Shown: positions 25,399 through 34,767 of the stretch, piece by piece
Layout: the number at the start of each line of letters is the position of its first letter
Position numbering within the stretch: the first letter of the stretch is position 1
From: Arenicella chitinivorans
GTDB taxonomy: Bacteria > Pseudomonadota > Gammaproteobacteria > Arenicellales > Arenicellaceae
Length of the DNA stretch: 64,000 nt
Assembly: GCF_014651515.1 (NCBI RefSeq)
Contig: NZ_BMXA01000001.1
Location: 744,001-808,000, forward strand
Direction of reading: 5' to 3'
Made by a program: the position numbers and the translations under genes
Notes under the pieces: generated by a model
Told to the model about the DNA's origin: nothing
Seen by the model: the letters and a program-made list of their open reading frames with translations, nothing else
Databases searched by the model: none

Positions 25399-27147
25399 AT
25401 GACTAGAAAATTTCGTCTCTTGAAAACATGTGTTTCACTAGCACTAGCAAACATGATTTCTGCACCGGGCCATGCCGCAACAATCACTGTTACAAGTCAG
25501 TCTGACACTGATACAGCAGGCTGCACGCTTAGAGAAGCCATCATATCTTTGAACTTAGAGACCTTAGAGAATGGCTGCGCGAATATGGCAGACGGTTTTG
25601 GCGTAGCAGATAGTGTCGTCTTTGATCCCGTGGTTTTTCATACGATGGGAATCACGAATATTGTATTGGATGATTCCAAAGGTCCTCTCAGTATCGTAGC
25701 TGGAAAGAATGTCGCGATTAATGGCTTAGGTGTTGACGCGATCGCTGTTGACGGTGATGAGGAAACACGAATCTTCGATGTATCTGGCAGTATTCTTAGT
25801 ATTTCGGATATATCACTTACTCGTGGAAGCACTGCTACTCGAGGCGGAGCTGTATTGGTATCCGGAGGCGGGAGTCTGAGTTTGACAAATGCCAACGTGA
25901 CTGCAAGTCAAGCGGGCGTCAGTGGCGGCGGTATCGCGATTGAAGGTGGGAGCGCGGTAACATTGCTCAACGTCGAGATATCGCAGAACAGTGCGGCTGG
26001 TCAAGGCTTGGTGAATTTAGATCCAACTGGGGGGCTTCTTGTTGATGATACCTCTTCGGCTTGGTTAAGTGAGTCGACCGTCTCATCAAATGACTCTGTC
26101 GGAATTTCAGTGTCGGAAAATGCGCAATTGACACTTATAGATTCGGAAGTCTCGCAGAATACTGGTGAGGGTATTGTGTTAAGAGGTATCAGTGAGCTTG
26201 AGGCCACGCCGTCAAATCCTGTGGTTTTTTGCAGTGCTACCGTTACCAATTCTAAGATTAACACTAACGTAGGGGGCGGAGTCTTTTCCAACTATTGTAA
26301 CCTAGATTTGACGAATTTAATCGTAACCGACAATGGCGGATCGGGCGTCTTCGCGAGTAGTGCAACTACAATTTCCTTGCGGAACAGTGAGGTCTCAAAT
26401 AATGGGATGGGAGGCATCATCGGGGTAGGGCGTTCCTCTGCTAGTACTGGTGGCCTTTACCCCGCAGCACCAGTTAGTCTTTCAATTGTGAACACCACAA
26501 TCTCTGGTAACTCCGGTGGTAGTGGGCTCGACGTCACTGATGGTAGTGTGTTCCTTGCTAGTAGCACGATCAGCAAAAATGCAGCTAATCAAGGCGGTGG
26601 GCTACGAATCGGGAGTCTGGGCAGCGTGCAGATGGCAAACACAATACTGTCAGGAAATGTTGCACAAAATACAGGTGCAGAAGTGTATATGTCTGGTTAT
26701 AGCGGGTTTACCAGCTTGGGGTCAAACATCATTGGAAGCGCATCTAAACCCTATGAAGAGTCAGTTAGCGGGCCGAGTGCGGATCAGTTTGTCCTAGTCA
26801 ATGAGGACTTTAATGCTGCCGTAGATGGTGAGTTTGCTGCATTCAGTTCGGAGCTCTTTGGGGCACTCGAAGACAATGCATGTCAGAGCTCTGTTGGCGT
26901 GTCTGGATCAAGCGAGTGTGCCAAAACTCATGGGTTATTGAAAGGAAGTTTGGCAATTGATACAGGTAATGCGACTCATTGTGGCACAGGTACCCCGGTA
27001 ATCATTGATCAACGTGGGGAATCAAGGCTCGGTGGAGCGTGTGATATTGGCGCCTTCGAGGGGGTTATCACTTCAGGCCATTTATCTGAACAGGGGTTGC
27101 GGTTCGTTATCCCTGTTAACGGCAAAGCTGTGAATATCGAGTTATAA
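25399..27147 (+). CDS. secreted right-handed beta-helix protein (CSLREA / choice-of-anchor Q type)
   Basis: A 582-residue protein with a signal peptide ending GHAAT (about residue 27). Just after it is a CSLREA-type motif (GCTLREAI), and from about residue 100 to 450 there are repeated short strands rich in Asn, Ser, Gly and Thr (SLRNSEVSNNGMGG, VNTTISGNSGGSG), the ladder of a parallel beta-helix. The C-terminus has the choice-of-anchor Q pattern AIDTGNATHCGTG, then DQRGESRLGGACDIGAFEG. Such proteins are exported and often bind or cut polysaccharides, but no catalytic residues are evident. It follows the exopolysaccharide operon by 272 bases. Base composition is slightly more AT-rich than the neighbours. 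Confidence 0.82.
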   Translation: MTRKFRLLKTCVSLALANMISAPGHAATITVTSQSDTDTAGCTLREAIISLNLETLENGCANMADGFGVADSVVFDPVVFHTMGITNIVLDDSKGPLSIVAGKNVAINGLGVDAIAVDGDEETRIFDVSGSILSISDISLTRGSTATRGGAVLVSGGGSLSLTNANVTASQAGVSGGGIAIEGGSAVTLLNVEISQNSAAGQGLVNLDPTGGLLVDDTSSAWLSESTVSSNDSVGISVSENAQLTLIDSEVSQNTGEGIVLRGISELEATPSNPVVFCSATVTNSKINTNVGGGVFSNYCNLDLTNLIVTDNGGSGVFASSATTISLRNSEVSNNGMGGIIGVGRSSASTGGLYPAAPVSLSIVNTTISGNSGGSGLDVTDGSVFLASSTISKNAANQGGGLRIGSLGSVQMANTILSGNVAQNTGAEVYMSGYSGFTSLGSNIIGSASKPYEESVSGPSADQFVLVNEDFNAAVDGEFAAFSSELFGALEDNACQSSVGVSGSSECAKTHGLLKGSLAIDTGNATHCGTGTPVIIDQRGESRLGGACDIGAFEGVITSGHLSEQGLRFVIPVNGKAVNIEL

Positions 27148-27195
27148 GACTGCCGGCGTTTTAATAGGCATTTAACCTACTTATGTGATTGTGGA

Positions 27196-28134
27196 ATGTT
27201 AAATAGAATCATAAAAAGACTTAGTAGCACCCTGGCTAGACTTAAGTCGGTACAGGCTTCGGATGGCAAATTGCTAGAACTAGGTGGACGCTCTTATCAT
27301 TGGTCCAACATGTTGCCTAGTACAATGGCAACGAATACTAACCATGAACAATATTTGAGAGATGTGATCCCTGCCGTGTTGAGCGTGACTACTGGGGCAG
27401 TATTTGACGTGGGTGTTAACCGTGGTCAAACTTTATTGAAGCTACTCGAAATATCAACCGATATCGATTATCACGGGTTCGAGCCTCAAGTTGGTGCTTT
27501 ATATGGCGTACAGTATTTCTTAAATCAAAATAAGCTGAATAACTTTAAGGTTTATCCAGTTGCGTTGGGCTTGTCAAATACGGTCTGTACAATAAAGTCT
27601 CTTGACCCCAAGCTAGTTGGGCAGTTATCATCACCGGTCGCATCTATGATCGATGGCTTCCGGCCCGAAGAATTTTATAACTTTGAAACGTCAATTGTCG
27701 TTGTGAAAGGAGATGAAATTGTTGAATCGCTGGAGATCGACAAACTGGGGCTTATCAAGATTGATGTTGAGGGGGCTGAGTTGGAAGTGGTTGCTGGTCT
27801 CGAACACAGTATTCGAAGACTTAGACCAATAATTTTGTTTGAAGTGTTGCATCATTTTATTGCAGTGAGCAAGCAAGCTTTGGATGATGAGACGAAACTG
27901 TTTCGTACAAAACGAATTCTTGAATTGGAGGCCCTGATTCGTTCATTTGGTTACAGAATTTTGCAAATTATTGGGAACGCCGAGTTGTGTGAAGTTGATA
28001 AGATCAGACCCAAGGAAGTAAATGAGCTATCCACAACTGATTATCTCGCAGTGCCAGCTGAGAAGGTGCATGATATTGCAAGGGCCTTAAGCAAAACACG
28101 AAAAGTATCGCTGTTGGATAGTACCGCGCCTTAA
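27196..28134 (+). CDS. FkbM-family methyltransferase
   Basis: A 312-residue cytoplasmic SAM-dependent methyltransferase. The SAM-binding motif I is VFDVGVNRGQTLLKLLE (about residues 73-89), motif II is HGFEPQVGAL, and the FkbM signature LIKIDVEGAELEVVAGLE is at about residues 193-210. FkbM enzymes O-methylate sugars or polyketides and are common in polysaccharide clusters. It lies 48 bases after the beta-helix gene, possibly in one transcript, and is the most AT-rich gene of the area, which may reflect transfer. The start ATG has only a weak ribosome site. Methylation of a surface glycan is inference. Confidence 0.88.
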   Translation: MLNRIIKRLSSTLARLKSVQASDGKLLELGGRSYHWSNMLPSTMATNTNHEQYLRDVIPAVLSVTTGAVFDVGVNRGQTLLKLLEISTDIDYHGFEPQVGALYGVQYFLNQNKLNNFKVYPVALGLSNTVCTIKSLDPKLVGQLSSPVASMIDGFRPEEFYNFETSIVVVKGDEIVESLEIDKLGLIKIDVEGAELEVVAGLEHSIRRLRPIILFEVLHHFIAVSKQALDDETKLFRTKRILELEALIRSFGYRILQIIGNAELCEVDKIRPKEVNELSTTDYLAVPAEKVHDIARALSKTRKVSLLDSTAP

Positions 28135-28982
28135 GGAGAATATATCTAGCTACTTGGGTTTTGCTCGAACACATAATTCAAGACCTTACAATATTGGTTG
28201 GTTGGCCAGTAACGTAAAACGTCAACCTTTGTCATGCTTGTGCTTCTAAGCAAGCAAGTTCACTCAATATCTTTCGAACACAGTAATTAAAGTAAAGCAT
28301 ACTTTTTCGGATACCCTGATTCTAATAGCACGTGGTAACAGCTCCTTTTCTACTGATGATACTTTCACTATTGTAACCCTTGATGTCGGTTGCAAACGGT
28401 TATACATTCGTAGCTCCTCAGGTCGTCCCGATGCCCAAATCAAATACCGGATCACTAGAGTTATAGAAAGCAATAGTTGTTCCAGCACTCAGTTGGTACA
28501 GAGCACTGCGGTGGGAGTTGGTCTACGTTGGGCGAGGGAGGAGTACCTCAAGCACCAGCCACTACGTTTGAGTCGCTATGACCGTTGCCTTTTTTGATTC
28601 TGCTAGTTTGTTAATGGTTCATTGTACGGACGAGCGTGTTTGTGTTGGCTAGATTTTTGATCCAGCAGGACCCTGTAATAGTTGGCGTAATTCAATTTTC
28701 AGTGACTGGTATCAAGACCCACACTGCCTTTTCAGTAGGCAAAGTGTTAAGGTGGACTAGTGTGCCTGTCATCCCCTAACTTGAACTTTGCGCGCACGGC
28801 TAAGTTGCTTGTGTTGGGAAGCTTGTTGATCCTAGGGTATCCGGGACGAAGGGTAGTGTACACCGTGCCCGCCGGGTGACCGCGTCACGTATAAGGAACA
28901 TTTAGCGCGAAAATTTACCAGACCAGCGAGACTTCCCGCACCGGAACCGACTTTATTGTCTGTGATAAACGTTTAGTAAACA
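28135..28982. other. 848-base region with no confident intact gene
   Basis: Apart from the degenerate frame listed separately (28250-28597), this gap between the FkbM gene and a convergent methyltransferase has no intact gene, tRNA, hairpin terminator or repeat that I could recognise. The size is unusual for this gene-dense window and fits a decayed locus. Confidence 0.5.
28250..28597 (+). pseudogene. start-less 115-codon open frame, possible gene remnant
   Basis: The frame between the stop at 28247 and the stop at 28595-28597 is open for 115 codons but contains no usable ATG near its beginning. The stretch DTFTIVTLDVGCKRLYI followed by RSSSGRPDAQIKY looks like the C-terminal strands of GspH/FimT-type minor pilins, and two cysteines are present. 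The first 20 codons look non-coding. I read it as the 3' part of a decayed gene. An overlapping antisense frame (28264-28488) is considered less likely. Confidence 0.3.
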
Positions 28983-29699
28983 TTAATGATGGTGTGTGTT
29001 TCCCGCCATTTGGTCGGCACAGAAAGCATGAATCAGACCGGATTGAAAGAACTTGATTGGCGTATTGAAGCCCGCTTTATTAATGATCGAGCTAACGACC
29101 CGACTGGGTAGCAAGGCGACGTCATTTGCATACATCAGCTTTAATTTTTCAAAGCTCAGTTCGGGGTTGCCCGAGCGCGCTACCGTATTAAACCACAGGG
29201 TCAGTTCCTGGTTGTATAACGCCGAAGATTGATCAGCGCATAAGTCGGCGTTGACTAATACGCCATTGGGGGTCAGGTGAGATGCGATGTGTCGGAAATA
29301 ATTTGTCCGAACCTGTTGGTCCGTGATGAAGTGTGAGACAAGGATGCTGGTAGCCGCATCGTATTGGGTGGTGCGTGCTAATGTTTCAATATATCCGCAG
29401 TGGTATTCACACCTTGATTCTAGGCCGAGTTTTTTTAATGTCGCTTGGCAGACACTTAGCATATTGTGAGACGGCTCAACTAGGGTGAACCGCCATTGCG
29501 GGAACTGGTTTGCCAAGTAGCAGATCTCTCTTCCTGTGCCGGCGCCTACGCATAACAGTGTCGCGTCAGCGGGTAGGGGTTTGAACACCGAGTTCAATAA
29601 AAAATAGAGCCCGTTTGTAATGGGGAACAGGTTCGTCCATTGGGTATCATAGTTTTCTGCCTGTTGGTCAAACAGCGCAACGACGTCATCTGGTTGCAT
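28983..29699 (-). CDS. class I SAM-dependent methyltransferase
   Basis: A 238-residue cytoplasmic methyltransferase. Motif I is LLCVGAGTGREICYLA (about residues 49-64), motif II is FTLVEPSHNML, and motif III region TSILVSHFITDQQV with NGVLVNADLC follows, as in Methyltransf_25-type enzymes. The start at 29699 is preferred to the longer frame from 29771 because GAGG sits 5 bases before it and homologues begin near DVVALFDQQAENYD. It is divergent from the Rrf2 regulator gene, separated by 137 bases with an inverted repeat. It is probably controlled by that regulator. The substrate is unknown. Confidence 0.85.
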   Translation of the reverse strand: MQPDDVVALFDQQAENYDTQWTNLFPITNGLYFLLNSVFKPLPADATLLCVGAGTGREICYLANQFPQWRFTLVEPSHNMLSVCQATLKKLGLESRCEYHCGYIETLARTTQYDAATSILVSHFITDQQVRTNYFRHIASHLTPNGVLVNADLCADQSSALYNQELTLWFNTVARSGNPELSFEKLKLMYANDVALLPSRVVSSIINKAGFNTPIKFFQSGLIHAFCADQMAGNTHHH

Positions 29700-29773
29700 T
29701 ATTACCTCACGAGTTTGCGGAGTGAAAAAAAAGACGCTCCGGTGTTCGGCGCCTTTAAGTAGTAACGACATAT

Positions 29774-29811
29774 GTTACATTTATAGTTCAGATAAATTCA
29801 ATATATGTAAC
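29774..29811. promoter_or_regulatory. inverted repeat between methyltransferase and Rrf2 genes
   Basis: GTTACAT (29774-29780) and ATGTAAC (29805-29811) form perfect 7-bp arms 24 bases apart in a very AT-rich divergent promoter region. Rrf2 proteins often bind symmetrical AT-rich sites and repress their own gene, so this is a plausible operator. Confidence 0.5.
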
Positions 29812-29836
29812 TAATAAAGTTTCATAAATCACTCTA

Positions 29837-30244
29837 ATGCGAAAAGATAGCCGCTTGTCTCGTGTTCTGCATGTACTCATTCACATGGGTGCCAGCAATG
29901 AACCGTTATCTTCATCACAAATAGGCGCTATGTTGGCGACTAATCCGGCGGTGGTCCGTCGGCTCATGGCAAGTCTAAGCAAAGCCGGGTTTATTACCAC
30001 CATTCCAGGGCGAGGCGGTGGTTGGGTGTTGGCGCATTCGCTAGAGAACATCACGATGTTGGATATTCATCAAGTCTTTGGCGACGGTTCTCTGTTTACA
30101 TTAGGACTCACCGACGAACATACGGACTGTGCCATTGAAAAATCAATTAATCGGGAGTTAGGTGCCGTTCTAGACGAGGCTCAGCAGCTTATTCTACAGC
30201 GAATGAAAACCTTAAAGCTAAGTCAGCTCGCCGAATGGCAATAG
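29837..30244 (+). CDS. Rrf2-family transcriptional regulator
   Basis: A 135-residue winged-helix protein. The pattern SRVLHVLIHMGASNEPLSSSQIGAMLATNPAVVRRLMASLSKAGFI, read in blocks, plus GRGGGWVLA (wing) and the ITMLDIHQVFGDG motif identify the Rrf2 family. Only one Cys is present (DCAIEKS), so a canonical three-Cys iron-sulfur site as in IscR or NsrR is missing. It is more like the Cys-poor YwnA group. The divergent arrangement with the SAM methyltransferase suggests that gene as its target. The ATG lacks a good ribosome site. Confidence 0.9.
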   Translation: MRKDSRLSRVLHVLIHMGASNEPLSSSQIGAMLATNPAVVRRLMASLSKAGFITTIPGRGGGWVLAHSLENITMLDIHQVFGDGSLFTLGLTDEHTDCAIEKSINRELGAVLDEAQQLILQRMKTLKLSQLAEWQ

Positions 30245-30442
30245 GGCCAGTACAGGGATCCAGCCGGGCGGTTCAGTCACAACTGACTGTCGATCTGGCT
30301 GAATTACATGCCCCGACTAGCCATATTTAAAAACCGACTATTGTCCATGTTGCCGTTTGGAGTATCGGAGTAATCTGAGTGTTGAATACGCGTTGGCGGA
30401 CATTCAGGGTTCGCTGCCAATGAAAAATATATGGAGGATGTA

Positions 30443-32125
30443 ATGTGTGAATTGACTTTTTTTGGCTCCAAGCTTGGGTTGCTGAGGGTTATTGCAGTCT
30501 CAATACTAACTACCGTGATGTCGCCACCGTTAGTTGCTCAGTCTTCGACTTACACACCACAAGCCCGGTTCTGTGCGGATGGCGGGTCGACACTGTGTTC
30601 GATCATGCCATCGATGATTGGGCAAGACCCGGCAGTAACACCCGGCGTTGGGTATCATGGTTTGCCTGCGGTAGTTTCCGATTTCGATCGTGATTCACAG
30701 AGTCCCTTCGATAATATGGCCTGGCAAATGTTTGTCGCCGCTAACTGGTCGCTTGATAGCAGTGCGCCACCAGCGATTGCTTTGAATGGGGTTGGCCAGC
30801 GTGTTTGGCAAACTTGGAAACGGCCGCAAGATGTCTTTGGGGCTGAGCCGCCCGTGTGCGCCAATCCCCAGAGTTTGCCGCGTTTCAGTATTATGAGTAA
30901 GACTGGTGGCCAACCTGATAGCCGTCTTGACGGTATTCTGGAAGCATCCAGCAACCAGCCGCTGATTGACCGGTATGGAAACTGGGTTATATATGAGCGG
31001 CGACTAAACCCGGTGGAAGAGTGGTTTATCACTAAGCCAAGAGTCGAAACAAATGGTAATCAAAGCTATGTTTACACGCTAAAGTCGGTGGATGGGCAGC
31101 AGCGCTATATAAAGTCTTTGCAGGCAAATAGCTTAGACTTTTCGTTTCCAGAGGGTGAAGATTTAGTTGCCGTCGATTCAACGACAGAGAAATCAAATGG
31201 CAAGGTCGGCGCGATTGAAATGAAGACTGCGTGGCGAATTCTCACGCCGAAAGACCAAAAAAGTAAATACCTTTCGATGGAGGCCTTACTGGAAGTCTCA
31301 TCGGAGATGGTTTCCAACCAAAAGCCAATCTGTGCGCAGGTGTCGCTTGGTTTAGTCGGTATGCATATCATGCAAAAGAACCCCGTGCGTGGTGATCTGA
31401 AAGATCAGTGGATCTGGGCTACCTTTGAGCATCGAGACAACGCGCCACTTTCGTCTGACCCTGCTGATCCAATCGAGTTTGCGAGTTATGGAAAATACCC
31501 TGATTCGAATTGTCCCCTGGCAGTCCCTGCGACGGACAAGAGTTACTCTCTGTACAACCCTGACTGCAAGGCATGTGTTAACAATAAACCGCCTGCGACG
31601 CGGACCAAAGGCAAATACGTATGGCGTCCAAGCCAACCGTATGCGGGTAACTACTTGAACGCCAACTCTGGTGGTACACCTAAGTACGGTACGCAAGTGG
31701 TGCAGTGTGCCAAATCGTACTCACTGACCGCAATTATTGATTCGCAATGGGCTAAGCGTCTCAAATCGGTGAATTCAGTGTTTGCAAATTACACTTTAAT
31801 TGGAACGCAGTGGGGCGCCGATATTGAGCAAACCGCACCACCGTTTGTACAGCGCTCAGCGGTACCGGATTTTCTCTCCAACACCACCATGGAAACGTAT
31901 GTGCAAACCGGGACATGTGAGTACGACAAAGGTACTTGCGTTCAGGTCAATGGGGCTGGCAGCTGTGTGGGTTGTCATAAGTCTGCCGCTTTAGCGGCCA
32001 AGGACCAGGCAGGTCAGTCTGTTAGCTCAGACTTCAGTTTTTTGATGGGGCTGGCCGAAGACTTCGGTATTAAAACTAAGGTCGTGGAAACTCTGGAATC
32101 AGGGAGCACCTTGCCCGATAAGTAA
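30443..32125 (+). CDS. exported protein with a single C-type haem motif (CVGCH)
   Basis: A 560-residue exported protein with a signal peptide cleaved near VAQSS (residue 33). The ATG at 30443 is chosen because GGAGG (30433-30437) lies 5 bases upstream; an ATG at 30431 is in fact part of that ribosome site. An early WQMFVAANWSLD block and VWQTWKRPQDVF are seen in a family of large exported proteins of unknown function. One haem motif, C-V-G-C-H (about residue 518), sits near the C-terminus together with several other Cys (CEYDKGTC, CKAC). A c-type cytochrome or a metal site is possible. It starts a run of three exported proteins on the same strand. Confidence 0.75.
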   Translation: MCELTFFGSKLGLLRVIAVSILTTVMSPPLVAQSSTYTPQARFCADGGSTLCSIMPSMIGQDPAVTPGVGYHGLPAVVSDFDRDSQSPFDNMAWQMFVAANWSLDSSAPPAIALNGVGQRVWQTWKRPQDVFGAEPPVCANPQSLPRFSIMSKTGGQPDSRLDGILEASSNQPLIDRYGNWVIYERRLNPVEEWFITKPRVETNGNQSYVYTLKSVDGQQRYIKSLQANSLDFSFPEGEDLVAVDSTTEKSNGKVGAIEMKTAWRILTPKDQKSKYLSMEALLEVSSEMVSNQKPICAQVSLGLVGMHIMQKNPVRGDLKDQWIWATFEHRDNAPLSSDPADPIEFASYGKYPDSNCPLAVPATDKSYSLYNPDCKACVNNKPPATRTKGKYVWRPSQPYAGNYLNANSGGTPKYGTQVVQCAKSYSLTAIIDSQWAKRLKSVNSVFANYTLIGTQWGADIEQTAPPFVQRSAVPDFLSNTTMETYVQTGTCEYDKGTCVQVNGAGSCVGCHKSAALAAKDQAGQSVSSDFSFLMGLAEDFGIKTKVVETLESGSTLPDK

Positions 32126-32247
32126 TTCGGCTTTGGTTTCAGAGCGGTTATTGATAACCGAAATTTCCCTAAATTGAGTGATACGAATGAGAGAAGGCCT
32201 GTGTAAGTATTACTGCGAGTCAACAATTGTTATTGCAGGAGTACGCT

Positions 32248-32799
32248 ATGCAGATACGTTTTTTGACCTTGGTCGTTTTGATGTTGCTGTGTTTTGGTGG
32301 TGTTGTGCATGGCCAAACCAAGGTAGTGGTTGTGCCATTAATGGAGTCCGATCAGCGTAACAGCTTTATCGGAGTTTCTGGTGCTTGGAACTGCGCAATC
32401 ACCGAAACTTGTCAGGATGTATACGAGTTTACGATTGATAAGCCAGCGAACGCGATGCTTGACCTGCGAAGTATTGGCGGCAGCTCGGTCGTACTAACCG
32501 CGATCTTTGCGCCGGGTCAGTCATTGAGTGGTACGAATTTATTGACAGGGAGTACGGCAGACCGTGAATGTACTGGGCAAAACGTGCCATATCAGCTCAT
32601 TCATTTGACGCTGCCAACAGCCGGTCGCTACAAATTGGCTATTGGGCGGGACTGGGGGTCCAGTTCAGGCCTTACCGGGACTTATCAACTTAGATTTTAC
32701 ACGTCGGTACCGCATACTTACCATGGTCAGACCGTGAGCGACTCGAAATCCCAGGCATCCGGCACAGCCTGTCCGCCGTTGATTATTCCGAGTGTTTAA
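32248..32799 (+). CDS. small secreted beta-sandwich protein, PPC-like
   Basis: A 183-residue protein with a signal peptide (MQIRFLTLVVLMLLCFGGVVHG). The start at 32248 has AGGAG 6 bases upstream; the longer frame from 32227 does not. The mature part has alternating strands with YEFTIDKPANAMLDLRSI and GRYKLAIGRDWG near the end, like bacterial pre-peptidase C-terminal (PPC) domains that accompany secreted proteases. Four Cys are in the mature part (NCAI, TCQD, ECTG, ACPP). It lies between the CxxCH protein and the M35-like peptidase. I do not recognise a specific function. Confidence 0.7.
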   Translation: MQIRFLTLVVLMLLCFGGVVHGQTKVVVVPLMESDQRNSFIGVSGAWNCAITETCQDVYEFTIDKPANAMLDLRSIGGSSVVLTAIFAPGQSLSGTNLLTGSTADRECTGQNVPYQLIHLTLPTAGRYKLAIGRDWGSSSGLTGTYQLRFYTSVPHTYHGQTVSDSKSQASGTACPPLIIPSV

Positions 32800-33037
32800 C
32801 GCATGCAAGGCAGCCCTTTTAGTCTGGGCGTTCATCTAATACCGACAGTTGGTCGTGCCACCAGCGTTATGTTAACCTCTAGTTTCTCCCGATCCACGGT
32901 CCTCTAATACCAAGGCTTTATCGTGGGGTTGTGAGCCTTCGTGCGGGTCGTCGTCAGCGTGTTGCAGGGATGGTAAAAGTTCATTCGAAATAGATGACAC
33001 GAGGATGATCGTTGTTGTCGTAGTTTAGGGGTTAATA

Positions 33038-34726
33038 GTGCGAAAATTATTTGTTCAGGCGTGCATCGCCGTGGCGATGGGTGTAATTGTACAGTCCAGT
33101 GTGTACGCCGAATTGCCAGCGGGTATTGACGTGAGTATTGCTCAAGTGAAAGGCCATGAATCGGACAACACGGAGGTGTTACTGCGGTTTAATTACACAA
33201 ATACCACCCAGACTCCGGTCTCGATGTTGGTTTGGGGCACCGCACTAGAAGGAAGACTGAATGACGACTTACTCGATGCACGTTTCGAGGGGCGGGGCTT
33301 GATGTATCGTGGGCGGGTTTATAAGCGCGGTATACCAAACGCGGCAGACTACATTACCTTGGCACCGTCAGAAACACGCTCCGCGATAGTCGACCTAAGT
33401 CAGGCCTATGATTTCTCCGATGTCGGTTCGTATGAAATTCAATTGAGCGAACGTCATCGTGGTCAATCACAGCGAAGTTTTAAGGCCTCGGTGTCGCTGA
33501 CCATCAACAGCCCACGCCCGCTTTTCAAGCAAACACCAACTTACTCATCATGCACGGCTTCTGAGCAAAGCCAGATTTCCAGCGCTCTGGATGCAGCCGA
33601 GAGTATCGCAAAAGTGGCTCGTGACGATCTGGAATCCACACCAATCGCTGCGCGTGGTTCGGCAGCCAGATATGCGGAGTGGTTTGGTAGCTATACGTCC
33701 AGTCGCTGGACTCAGGTGCAAGCTAACTTTAATGCGATCTATTTTGCTACTGCGAACCAGACCTTAAATTTTGACTGCTCATGCAGCGAACCTTATTTTG
33801 CCTATGTGTATCCAACCCAGCCATATGACATCTATTTGTGTAATGCGTTCTGGACGGCACCGCAAACTGGCACAGACTCGAAAGCTGGCACCATAGTGCA
33901 TGAACTCAGTCACTTTGTGGTGGTGGCCGACACAGACGATCACGTCTACGGCCAGGCCGGCGCGAGAAATTTAGCCGATACCAATCCGGCTCAGGCGATT
34001 CAAAATGCCGACTCTCACGAGTACTTTGCTGAGAACACGCCATTTCTGTCGATGCCGGAGCCCGGACCAGACCCCGACCCAGTTCCGCCGTCGACGTCCG
34101 ACAGTGATGACCTGCTCCTATCGATTGTGCCCGTTATTGCGAGTATGAACGCGGTACCTCGTGGTCCGGTTCAACCAACCGAGCCAGCGGCCGTGACCGC
34201 CGTTAAGAAGTTGGGTGGCCGCTGGCGCTTGAAACGCAACTCATCTGGGTACTCGTTTGAAGATTTTGCACGTTTCAATAAGACGCAGGTAGTGAATGAC
34301 CCCGACGGGGCGATTATTGCGGGTCAGATGGCGCTTACCAGCGCATTCTCCTACATTCTGAATGCGGCTGATGGTGTGTATTTGAGCGGCGACAAAACCT
34401 GGTTTGTGTTGGACCCTTGGGGCTTACCGTCCAGTGACCTCGGAAGTATGTATGTATTTGATCGGACCGCTTCACCGATCGCCGCTTCGCATTATTACTA
34501 CGTGCCTTCTACGCTGACTCTGTCGACCGGCATCGATACACCGACGACGATCACGCGGTTGTCTGCGACTTACAAAACGACGGACGATACAACAACAATA
34601 AAAATCCGCGACCTGTCTGAACGGCTTGCGGATGTAGAGGCAGAGAAACGACGTGCTAAGCGAGGTGTGCAGGGCCAGGCTTCTGAGTCTGCGCAACGCC
34701 TACTCAATACGCTTAAAAGTCGTTGA
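33038..34726 (+). CDS. secreted aspzincin (M35-like) metalloendopeptidase with C-terminal extension
   Basis: A 562-residue protein with a signal peptide (residues 1-24) and a GTG start. An N-terminal beta domain (about 25-165) is followed by the catalytic region: H288-E289-L-S-H292 in VHELSHFV, then the aspzincin pattern DHVYGQAGARNLA and a third ligand D325 in NADSHEYFAEN. M35 enzymes (deuterolysin, lysine-specific endopeptidases) are zinc proteases. After a Pro/Asp-rich linker (PGPDPDPVPPS, about 343-353) there is a further 200-residue region, not part of the usual peptidase, which may bind substrate or matrix. The protein probably acts outside the cell or in the periplasm. It is 238 bases downstream of the PPC-like gene. 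Confidence 0.85.
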   Translation: MRKLFVQACIAVAMGVIVQSSVYAELPAGIDVSIAQVKGHESDNTEVLLRFNYTNTTQTPVSMLVWGTALEGRLNDDLLDARFEGRGLMYRGRVYKRGIPNAADYITLAPSETRSAIVDLSQAYDFSDVGSYEIQLSERHRGQSQRSFKASVSLTINSPRPLFKQTPTYSSCTASEQSQISSALDAAESIAKVARDDLESTPIAARGSAARYAEWFGSYTSSRWTQVQANFNAIYFATANQTLNFDCSCSEPYFAYVYPTQPYDIYLCNAFWTAPQTGTDSKAGTIVHELSHFVVVADTDDHVYGQAGARNLADTNPAQAIQNADSHEYFAENTPFLSMPEPGPDPDPVPPSTSDSDDLLLSIVPVIASMNAVPRGPVQPTEPAAVTAVKKLGGRWRLKRNSSGYSFEDFARFNKTQVVNDPDGAIIAGQMALTSAFSYILNAADGVYLSGDKTWFVLDPWGLPSSDLGSMYVFDRTASPIAASHYYYVPSTLTLSTGIDTPTTITRLSATYKTTDDTTTIKIRDLSERLADVEAEKRRAKRGVQGQASESAQRLLNTLKSR

Positions 34727-34767
34727 ACGCGCCGGCGTGAAACTAGCTGGCAGCGGATTAATTCCCG

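Noticed and set aside
28264-28488. 74-residue minus-strand frame
   Set aside because: Overlaps a plus-strand frame that looks more protein-like, and it has no ribosome site or recognisable domain.
30431-30442. ATG at 30431 as the start of the CxxCH protein
   Set aside because: Bases 30433-30437 form the GGAGG ribosome site for the ATG at 30443, so the upstream ATG cannot be the real start.
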